From the NCBI GenBank assembly GCA_947632415.1, contig CANRPB010000070.1, forward strand, positions 1 through 7,213: DNA of 7,213 nucleotides, read 5' to 3'. Shown here in pieces: positions 1 to 5,567 of the stretch. The stretch's first letter is position 1. Every line of letters begins with the position of its first letter. Both the position numbers and the translations under genes were made by a program. The notes under the pieces were generated by a model. It saw nothing but the letters and a program-made list of their open reading frames with translations, searched no databases and was not told the origin of the DNA. Origin of the DNA: an uncultured Bacilli bacterium (GTDB lineage Bacteria; Bacillota_I; Bacilli_A; RF39; UBA660).

Positions 1-1092
1 AACCAATACTATATATCAGAACTAACAAAAATAGGAGAGAAAGATCTAGATGGATTTTTTAATCTAAATAGTAATGGTGAATTATTAAATGGATCAAACA
101 AAACTCCAACAACCATTCCCTTTACAGGGAAAGCCCCAAATGGAGGAAGTGTAGTTCTAGATGAAGGCTCATTAGAAGCAGCATGTCTAACCATAGGCGA
201 CTATAAAGTAACAATGATAGGAGGAGAAGTATACTCCACAGAAAAAGGAAAATGCAACGGAATAGAAGTATACTTGAATCCAACAGCAGAAGATGGTAAT
301 CCAAGTTGTACCAAGGAAGATTATAATAATAATGAACAAAAACTTGAAAAGTCAGGCTGTATGAAATGGTATGTATACGATGTGTCGGATAATGGATATA
401 CAATGATATTAGATCATAGTACAACTGAAATAGGTGTACAGTGGGCATTGCAAGAAGATTATGAAAATGTAACTACTACTGACCAAGGAAAAGCAACAGA
501 GTTAGGAATAACATATTTGAATGGAAAAGTTCCAGACGGTAATTATACTGAATGTAAAACAAGTGGTAAAGAAACAGGATGTAATTATAAGGGTCCATTA
601 ACAGTATTGAAATACTTAAAAACTGATACACAAAATTGGACAGCAATACCCAATAGAATAGACACATACACAACAGAAACAAATAAAGGTAATTATATAA
701 TAGATTATAGTTCTTATAAAGCAAGATTAATAAGTGCTGAAGAAGTAAGTAGTATAGTAAGGAACGCAATTTGGAAAACCTCAGGAGAATGGTATTATTT
801 TGATTCATTAAACAAAACCGCTACTGCTACTTCTAAGGGAGCCAGTGCATATGCGTGGTTATATAGTAATTTATATGATTGTGAAAATCACGGTTGTAAT
901 CAAAATACCAATACTACCGATGCCAATGGATATTGGACAAGTACGGCCCGCGTCGGTGATTCATCTGATGATGATTCGTCTACTGCGTGGTATGTGCACA
1001 CCAATAGCTACTTGCACTATACTGCCGTGAATAACACCAACCGTGGTATTCGTCCTGTAATAACTGTTTCAAAATCTAAAATTCTTCCTTGA
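1..1092 (+). CDS. Surface protein with pilin-like stretch and C-terminal C-type-lectin-like module (5' truncated)
   Basis: The frame is open from base 1, so the true start lies outside the window; 363 codons are visible, ending TGA then TAA. Visible residues 43-75 (GKAPNGG, then ACLTIGDYKVT) resemble the globular part of pilin-like proteins of gut Firmicutes. Residues ~121-230 carry a WYVYDVSDNGYTMILD segment, and residues ~240-360 form a module with RLISAEE, AWLYSNLYDC, GYWTSTA (~310), AWYV (~329) and RGIRPVITVSKSK (~348). That order is typical of DUF6273/DUF1566-like domains of C-type-lectin fold (family knowledge, not searched). Eight cysteines (62, 85, 103, 120, 185, 194, 294, 299) include two close pairs, suggesting extracellular disulfides. 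No signal peptide or prepilin N-terminus is visible because the 5' end is missing. Codons are A-ending and the + strand is A-rich, unlike the G/T-rich operon downstream. A role in adhesion or ligand binding is inferred. Sure of a coding gene, moderately sure of the class. Confidence 0.85.
   Translation, partial: NQYYISELTKIGEKDLDGFFNLNSNGELLNGSNKTPTTIPFTGKAPNGGSVVLDEGSLEAACLTIGDYKVTMIGGEVYSTEKGKCNGIEVYLNPTAEDGNPSCTKEDYNNNEQKLEKSGCMKWYVYDVSDNGYTMILDHSTTEIGVQWALQEDYENVTTTDQGKATELGITYLNGKVPDGNYTECKTSGKETGCNYKGPLTVLKYLKTDTQNWTAIPNRIDTYTTETNKGNYIIDYSSYKARLISAEEVSSIVRNAIWKTSGEWYYFDSLNKTATATSKGASAYAWLYSNLYDCENHGCNQNTNTTDANGYWTSTARVGDSSDDDSSTAWYVHTNSYLHYTAVNNTNRGIRPVITVSKSKILP
895..1056 (+). other. 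Putative variable cassette inside the lectin-like domain
   Basis: Within the first gene this stretch is about 49 percent G+C (my hand count over 901-1050), against roughly 25-30 percent in nearby parts such as 601-720. About fifteen codons end in C (for example at 907, 916, 922, 946, 949, 952, 997, 1000, 1006, 1009, 1015, 1024, 1033, 1036, 1039), whereas the body of the gene prefers A-ending codons. It encodes the loop region between the GYWTSTA and GIRPV signatures, the ligand-facing part of C-type-lectin folds. NNC-rich codons are what adenine-specific mutagenesis of AAC-rich template codons would leave in a diversity-generating retroelement. A cassette exchanged among paralogues would also fit. 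Neither a template repeat nor a reverse transcriptase is present in the window. Confidence 0.4.
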
Positions 1093-1111
1093 TAATGAAT
1101 GAAATTTGAAA

Positions 1112-1139
1112 AGAAATTTTAAGTTTTTTGATAACTATT
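1112..1139 (+). terminator. Weak candidate terminator after the surface-protein gene
   Basis: AAATTT (1112-1117) can pair with AAATTT (1124-1129) across a GAAAAG loop, and a run of six T follows at 1134-1139 after TAAG. The stem is only A-U pairs and the T run is offset, so this is marginal. It is the best terminator-like structure between the stop codon at 1090-1092 and the promoter at 1160. Confidence 0.25.
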
Positions 1140-1159
1140 AATGTAATTATATGTGAAAT

Positions 1160-1187
1160 TTGACAAAAATAAAAAAAGTGCTATAAT
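1160..1187 (+). promoter_or_regulatory. SigA-type promoter with consensus -35 and extended -10
   Basis: TTGACA (1160-1165) is separated by 16 bases from TATAAT (1182-1187), with TGC just before the -10 (an extended TGN element). Both hexamers match the housekeeping consensus perfectly. Transcription should begin near 1194-1195, giving a leader of about 26 bases before the ATG at 1221. It drives the zinc-ribbon membrane protein gene. Confidence 0.85.
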
Positions 1188-1216
1188 AAATCCCACTTCG
1201 TTAAGAAGGGGGATTT
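1188..1216 (+). promoter_or_regulatory. Hairpin enclosing the Shine-Dalgarno of the zinc-ribbon gene
   Basis: AAATCCCACTTC (1188-1199) and GAAGGGGGATTT (1205-1216) form a 12-position stem with one mismatch and a GTTAA loop. The right arm contains the ribosome binding site (AAGGGGG, 1206-1212), 8 bases from ATG 1221. In mRNA started at the promoter just upstream (near 1194) only the inner 4-5 pairs can form. In read-through transcripts from the surface-protein gene the whole stem forms and would hide the ribosome binding site. The structure is seen; the regulatory consequence is inferred. Confidence 0.45.
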
Positions 1217-1220
1217 TATT

Positions 1221-1958
1221 ATGAAAAAAAATAATATATCAATAATATTAGGGATTGTAATTATGCTTATTGGATCTTTGTTACCATCAATTAGAATTGC
1301 AAGTGAAAATATAAACTTTATAAAGGAAAATGGTATTTTGATAATACTTTTAATTATAGGAATGTTAATTTTATTAAAATTAAAAAAGAAGGAATATATT
1401 TATATACCTGCAACAATATCTTTAGTCATTATTGTACGTTTTATAGTACAAAATATAAAGCGTTTAAGACAAATAAATGAGTTATATAATTGTTATGCTG
1501 CATATCAATATGGTATTGCAGTATTATTGATAGGTAATTTATTAACAATAATTTTTTTAACGCTATCATTAATAGATAAACAGGCAATTTTAGAAAAGAT
1601 AAAGAGTAAAAAAGTTTATAATGAAACTACTGAAGATGGTAAAATAAAATTTAATAAAATGATTGTTAAGGTAGATAATAATGTTAAAAGGAAAAAGGAA
1701 TCTAAACTTATTAATTTTTTTAAATTAAAGATAACGAAATTAATGTTTAGAAAAAGGAACAAAAAATTATCTATTACGCGTTTTAGGGACGATGATTTGG
1801 GATTGGATGAGGAATTTGTTCCAGTAATTGATATAAGTAAGTGGACTAGAAGTGAGGTTTGTTGCTTAAATTGTGGTGCGACTGTAAGTACCAATTCTGA
1901 TTATTGCTTTTTGTGTGATAGTAAGATTACGTTAAATAAAAAGGAAAAAGAGGTTTAG
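1221..1958 (+). CDS. Four-helix membrane protein with C-terminal zinc ribbon, function unknown
   Basis: I do not recognise a named family for this 245-residue protein. Four hydrophobic helices are visible at about residues 6-24, 36-54, 59-77 and 95-118, with Lys-rich ends that place both termini in the cytoplasm by the positive-inside rule. Residues 120-210 form a polar, strongly basic linker ending in an acidic patch (RDDDLGLDEE). The C-terminus is a compact zinc ribbon: C215-x2-C218, ten residues, then C229-x2-C232; C214 is an extra cysteine. ATG 1221 is supported by a strong Shine-Dalgarno 8 bases upstream and a consensus promoter. The gene stands alone between its own promoter and terminator, just before the rlmN operon, so co-function with that operon is not implied. 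Zinc binding is predicted from the motif only; a role as a membrane-tethered scaffold or nucleic-acid or protein binder is speculation. Confidence 0.85.
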   Translation: MKKNNISIILGIVIMLIGSLLPSIRIASENINFIKENGILIILLIIGMLILLKLKKKEYIYIPATISLVIIVRFIVQNIKRLRQINELYNCYAAYQYGIAVLLIGNLLTIIFLTLSLIDKQAILEKIKSKKVYNETTEDGKIKFNKMIVKVDNNVKRKKESKLINFFKLKITKLMFRKRNKKLSITRFRDDDLGLDEEFVPVIDISKWTRSEVCCLNCGATVSTNSDYCFLCDSKITLNKKEKEV

Positions 1959-1984
1959 ACTATACGATTGTATAGTTTTTTTTT
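1959..1984 (+). terminator. Rho-independent terminator of the zinc-ribbon gene
   Basis: ACTATAC (1959-1965) pairs with GTATAGT (1970-1976) across a GATT loop, directly followed by a run of T through 1984. It begins at the base after the TAG stop and separates this gene from the rlmN operon. The stem is short and AT-rich, as expected at this base composition. Confidence 0.85.
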
Positions 1985-2001
1985 AAAACGAGAAAATATA
2001 A

Positions 2002-2030
2002 TTGATACAATTTATAGATTTTGTTATAAT
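2002..2030 (+). promoter_or_regulatory. Strong promoter of the rlmN-prpC-prkC-rsgA-rpe operon
   Basis: TTGATA (2002-2007), a 17-base spacer and TATAAT (2025-2030), preceded by TGT (extended -10). Transcription should start near 2036-2038, only about 11-13 bases before ATG 2049, so the ribosome binding site (TAGGGTG, about 2037-2043) would lie at the very 5' end of the mRNA. No other convincing promoter is visible further along the operon. Confidence 0.8.
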
Positions 2031-2048
2031 TATAAGTAGGGTGTAAGT

Positions 2049-3074
2049 ATGAATAATATATATGACTATAGTCTATCAGAATTAAAGGATTATTTTAGGG
2101 AAAATAATGAAAAAGAGTTCAAAGCACTTCAAGTATATGAGTGGTTGTATAAGAAACGTGTGCATACATTTGGTGAGATGACGAATATAAAAAAAGAAAT
2201 GATAGAAAAACTTAATCATGATTTTACTTTAGAACATTTGCGTGTTGTTGCTAAAGAAGTTGATAAAGATGTTTGTAAGTTTTTGTTTGAACTTTCTGAT
2301 GGAAATAAAATAGAGGCTGTTTTGATGAGGCATGATTATGGAAATAGTTTATGTGTTTCTACGCAAGTTGGATGTAATATGTCTTGTTCTTTTTGTGAGA
2401 GTGGCCGTTTAAAGAAAGTAAGGAATTTGGGAAGTTATGAAATGGTTTTACAAATATTACAAGTTGAGGAAGAATTAGGAATTAGAATTTCTCATGTGGT
2501 TTTGATGGGAATTGGGGAACCGTTTGATAATTATGACAATGTTATTAAGTTTATCGATATTATTAATGAACCTAAAGGTATTGATATAGGTGCTCGTCAT
2601 ATAACGGTGTCAACATCTGGGTTAGTTAATAAAATTCTTGAGTTTATGAATAATAAAAAGCAGGTCAATTTGGCTATTTCGTTACATGCTCCTAATAATG
2701 TAATTAGAAGTAAGATAATGCCTATTAATAAAGCTTATCCTATTGAGGAGTTAATTAAGGCTGTGAAAAAGTATATTGAAGTTACTAATAGGAGGGTAAC
2801 GTTTGAATATATTATGCTTGATAATGTAAATGATACTAAAGAGTGTGCTTTGGAGTTATCTAAATTATTAAAGGGAATAAATTGTTATGTAAATATAATT
2901 CCTTATAATGAAACAAGTCATATAAAGTATAAAAAAAGTTCTTATGAAAAGATAATGCAGTTTTATGATACTTTGAAAAAAAATAATATAAATGTTACGA
3001 TTAGAAAAGAGTTTGGCTCGAAGGTACGTGCTGCTTGCGGACAACTTAGGTCTAATTATGAGGAGGGAAAATAA
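2049..3074 (+). CDS. rlmN: 23S rRNA (adenine-2503-C2)-methyltransferase RlmN, radical SAM
   Basis: The family methylates C2 of A2503 in 23S rRNA, and of A37 in some tRNAs, using two SAM molecules and a methylated cysteine intermediate. The 341-residue length is normal. An N-terminal RNA-binding region (~1-90, with ALQVYEWLYKKR) precedes the radical SAM barrel. The cluster motif C109-x3-C113-x2-C116 is intact. C102 and C330 match the two catalytic cysteines (C118 and C355 in E. coli), and E89 sits 13 residues before C102 like the general base E105. GIGEPFDN (154-161) replaces the usual GMGEPL.N. Two motifs diverge: the cluster is followed by ESGRLKKVRNL instead of ATG..G..RNL, and the C-terminal motif reads FGSKVRAACGQL instead of the usual G-DIDAACGQL. 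Position before prpC-prkC supports RlmN over the resistance paralogue Cfr. The stop codon overlaps the prpC start by one base. Confidence 0.93.
   Translation: MNNIYDYSLSELKDYFRENNEKEFKALQVYEWLYKKRVHTFGEMTNIKKEMIEKLNHDFTLEHLRVVAKEVDKDVCKFLFELSDGNKIEAVLMRHDYGNSLCVSTQVGCNMSCSFCESGRLKKVRNLGSYEMVLQILQVEEELGIRISHVVLMGIGEPFDNYDNVIKFIDIINEPKGIDIGARHITVSTSGLVNKILEFMNNKKQVNLAISLHAPNNVIRSKIMPINKAYPIEELIKAVKKYIEVTNRRVTFEYIMLDNVNDTKECALELSKLLKGINCYVNIIPYNETSHIKYKKSSYEKIMQFYDTLKKNNINVTIRKEFGSKVRAACGQLRSNYEEGK
3061..3066 (+). promoter_or_regulatory. Perfect Shine-Dalgarno of prpC inside the end of rlmN
   Basis: AGGAGG lies 7 bases before ATG 3074 and within the last codons of rlmN. It fixes the prpC start, and the TAATG stop/start overlap implies ribosomes can re-initiate from rlmN onto prpC. 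Confidence 0.8.
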
Positions 3075-3820
3075 TGGAATTTGCTTATTTAACTGATCCT
3101 GGTAAGGTTAGAGATCATAACGAGGATAGTGTTATAATTGTTAAAAATCATAATAATGAGTTTTTGCTTGCGGTTGCTGATGGAATGGGTGGACATAAAG
3201 GTGGTGAGATTGCTTCAAGTATTGCTATTTCGCATATTGGTAAGTGTTTTAGAGAGATGGGCAAGTTGGGAAGTAAGGAAGACGCTATTTTATGGATAAA
3301 GAATGTTGTTAGTGAAGCTAATGTTTTGATATATAAGTATACTGAGGAAAATCCAGAGAGTGCTGGTATGGGAACGACAATTGTAATGTCACTTTTAACT
3401 AATGATTATTTATTATTTGGAAATATTGGTGATTCATCGGGTTATGTCTTTAAAGATAGTCAAATTCATAAGATAACAACGGATCATACTTTGGTTAATT
3501 TGCTTGTGAAGTCGGGTGAAATAACTGAGGAAGAAGCAAAGGATCATCCACGTAAGAATGTTCTGATGAAGGCTTTAGGGGCAACGACGACAGTTGAAAT
3601 GGATATTTTTGATGTAGAAACTGATGTTGATGGTATTTTTTTATGTAGTGATGGTTTGACTAATATGCTTGATAATGATCAAATATCTAAGGTTTTATCT
3701 GAGGATTTGTCGGTGGAACAGATGGTTAATAAATTAATAATTAAGGCAAATAATCGTGGAGGAACTGATAATATTTCAGTTGCATTCTTGAAGAAGGTTG
3801 GTGAAAATAGTGATAATTAG
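3074..3820 (+). CDS. prpC: PP2C-type Ser/Thr protein phosphatase (PrpC/Stp)
   Basis: A cytoplasmic Mn/Mg-dependent phosphatase of 248 residues, normal for the bacterial Stp family, which removes phosphates placed by the neighbouring PASTA kinase and from the kinase itself. PP2C motifs appear in order: RDHNED (13-18, metal Asp D18), ADGMGGHKGGE (35-45, metal Asp D36), GMGTT (98-102), NIGDSSGY (117-124), TTDHTLVN with HPRKNVLMKALGA (158-170), CSDGLT (191-196, D193) and GGTDNIS (229-235, D232). These four Asp are the expected metal ligands. One departure is visible: the usual Arg of GDSR is Ser122. B. subtilis PrpC has nearly the same SGEI-x-x-x-x-A-x-x-HPRKNVL stretch, which supports orthology. 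The start at ATG 3074 has a perfect ribosome binding site and a one-base overlap with rlmN. The 3' end overlaps the prkC start, so the phosphatase and kinase are likely produced in linked amounts. Confidence 0.95.
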   Translation: MEFAYLTDPGKVRDHNEDSVIIVKNHNNEFLLAVADGMGGHKGGEIASSIAISHIGKCFREMGKLGSKEDAILWIKNVVSEANVLIYKYTEENPESAGMGTTIVMSLLTNDYLLFGNIGDSSGYVFKDSQIHKITTDHTLVNLLVKSGEITEEEAKDHPRKNVLMKALGATTTVEMDIFDVETDVDGIFLCSDGLTNMLDNDQISKVLSEDLSVEQMVNKLIIKANNRGGTDNISVAFLKKVGENSDN

Positions 3821-5567
3821 GGGACAAAAGATAAATGACAGATATCAAATAATTAGAACGATTGGCGAAGGTGGTATGGCCAATGTATATCTTGCTCGTG
3901 ATTTAATATTGGATAGGGATGTTGCGGTTAAGATATTACGTGGTGATTTGGCTGATGATGAGAAGTTTGTGCGTAGATTTCAAAGGGAGGCAATTGCGGC
4001 ATCATCCTTAAGTCACCCAAATATTGTCGAGATGTATGATGTTGGTGAGGATGATGGAAAGTATTATATCGTAATGGAGTATGTTGAAGGTAAGACTTTA
4101 AAAAGTTTGGTAAAAAAACGTGGTGCTTTGACATTACCTGAGGTAATTGATATAATGCTTCAATTAACAAGTGCGATTGCTTGTGCTCATGATTCTAATA
4201 TTATTCATAGGGATATTAAGCCTCAAAATGTTTTGATAAAGGAAGATGGGATTGTAAAGATAACCGATTTTGGTATTGCTATGGCCTTAAATAGTAATGA
4301 ACTCACCCAAACTAATTCAGTTATGGGTTCTGTTCATTATTTGCCACCAGAACAGGCTAATGGTAAGGGAGCTACTTTCAAGAGTGATATTTATTCTTTA
4401 GGAATTGTAATGTTTGAACTTTTGACTGGTGAGTTACCTTTTAAGGGTGATAATGCTGTTGAGATAGCGATTAAGCAAATGAAGAATCAGATTCCTAGTG
4501 TTTGTAATATTAGTGATTTGATACCACAATCAGTTGAGAATATTATTTTAAAGTCTTGTGCTAAAAATCCTAAGAATAGATATAACAATGTTCGTGAGAT
4601 GTATGCTGATATTGAGTCTTGTTTGGATGAGGATAGACGTAATGAAAAAAGACATGTCTATACTTATTCGGAAACTGAAGATTTAGAAGAAACGAAAGAA
4701 CTTAAGAATATTAAGGAACTCACAAGTGAACTTGATGAATTGGAGTCCTTAGAAGATAAGAAATCTAATAAGGTTTTAATAATTGTTGGAATTATTATTG
4801 CTGTTTTGATAATACTTTTTACGGTGTTTTTGATATTGTTTCCTAAAATGAATAAGATAAAGGAAATAACGGTTCCTGATGTGTCTAATTTGTCAGTTGT
4901 TGAGGCTGAGCGTAAATTAAAGGACTTGGGTTTTGTGATTAATGAACAAAGTGAGGAACAGGAAAGTGAAACTGTTGAGGAAGGTTATGTTATTAAGACT
5001 AATCCAAGTGGTGGTGTAAGTAGAAAGAAGGGCACTGTAGTAACACTTATTATATCGAGTGGTGTTGGTGGTGTAACTTTAGAAAATTATGTTGGTTTGA
5101 ATTATTTTGAAATTAAGGGTAAGTTAGAGGCATATGGTTTAAAGGTTGTTCAGGAGTTAAAGGATATTGAGGATAATGATGGTAAGATTGTTGAAAATCA
5201 AATTTTAGAACAACGTCCAATTGCTGGTACTAAGCTTGTTGAGGGTGATACGGTTACTTTCATTTTGCCTAATTTGGTTGTAAAGTATCCTGATTTTGTG
5301 GCTGATCAGTGGACTAAGGAGGCAATTGAGAATTTTTGTAAAGAGTATGGTGTAGTTGTTCAATTTGATGAAGAAGAGACAGATAGTTATGAGCCTGGTA
5401 CGGTTATAAGACAAGATAGAGTAGCGGGAACTAGGGTTCAAAAGGGATATCCTCTTAAGATTACTTTGGCTAAGGAGAAAAAGAAGGAACCAGTTGTTGA
5501 ACCAGATGTTGATGTCGATTCAGATACTAGTAGTGATTCTTTAGCAGGAAATGAAAATGAAAGGTAA
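3810..5567 (+). CDS. prkC: PASTA-domain Ser/Thr protein kinase (PrkC/PknB/StkP type)
   Basis: A transmembrane kinase that senses muropeptides or lipid II through extracellular PASTA repeats and phosphorylates cell-wall and translation proteins. Numbering is from GTG 3810 (585 residues). Kinase domain: GEGGMANVY loop (19-27), K41 in VAVK, E60, HRDIKPQN (133-140, D135), DFG (153-155) and GSVHYLPPEQ (173-182). An acidic, charged juxtamembrane linker (~272-318) follows, then one helix (321-344). Three extracellular PASTA repeats follow (~352-417, 419-487, 489-554), then an acidic Ser/Asp-rich tail. The sequence is open up to TTG 3798 and GTG 3801, but those sit almost on the AAGAAGG stretch (3791-3797). 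GTG 3810 gives the family-like N-terminus MIIRGQKINDRYQ and overlaps the prpC stop by 11 bases. The start choice is moderately sure; identity is very sure. Confidence 0.95.
   Translation: MIIRGQKINDRYQIIRTIGEGGMANVYLARDLILDRDVAVKILRGDLADDEKFVRRFQREAIAASSLSHPNIVEMYDVGEDDGKYYIVMEYVEGKTLKSLVKKRGALTLPEVIDIMLQLTSAIACAHDSNIIHRDIKPQNVLIKEDGIVKITDFGIAMALNSNELTQTNSVMGSVHYLPPEQANGKGATFKSDIYSLGIVMFELLTGELPFKGDNAVEIAIKQMKNQIPSVCNISDLIPQSVENIILKSCAKNPKNRYNNVREMYADIESCLDEDRRNEKRHVYTYSETEDLEETKELKNIKELTSELDELESLEDKKSNKVLIIVGIIIAVLIILFTVFLILFPKMNKIKEITVPDVSNLSVVEAERKLKDLGFVINEQSEEQESETVEEGYVIKTNPSGGVSRKKGTVVTLIISSGVGGVTLENYVGLNYFEIKGKLEAYGLKVVQELKDIEDNDGKIVENQILEQRPIAGTKLVEGDTVTFILPNLVVKYPDFVADQWTKEAIENFCKEYGVVVQFDEEETDSYEPGTVIRQDRVAGTRVQKGYPLKITLAKEKKKEPVVEPDVDVDSDTSSDSLAGNENER
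5546..5549 (+). promoter_or_regulatory. Ribosome binding site deciding the rsgA start
   Basis: AGGA here leaves 7 bases to ATG 5557 but only 1 base to the in-frame ATG 5551, so 5557 is the better start. The site is inside the last codons of prkC. Confidence 0.6.

Noticed and set aside
476..808. Open minus-strand frame opposite the surface-protein gene (also 122-448)
   Set aside because: Low-complexity Leu/Tyr-rich translation mirroring the plus-strand coding sequence, no ribosome binding site, and the plus frame has clear domain motifs.
1110..1163. Direct repeat TGAAATTTGA (1110-1119 and 1154-1163) as an operator pair
   Set aside because: Ten AT-rich bases can recur by chance and the second copy merely overlaps the -35 element; no dyad or further copies.
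1188..1217. Hairpin at 1188-1216 as terminator of the surface-protein gene
   Set aside because: Only four T follow, and the right arm is the ribosome binding site of the next gene; better explained as a leader structure, though weak termination is possible.
1616..1894. Minus-strand frame opposite the zinc-ribbon gene
   Set aside because: The plus frame has promoter, ribosome binding site, membrane helices and zinc motif; the minus frame has none of these.
3928..4170. Minus-strand frames opposite prkC (also 5205-5441)
   Set aside because: Antisense to the conserved kinase and PASTA domains; compositional shadows.
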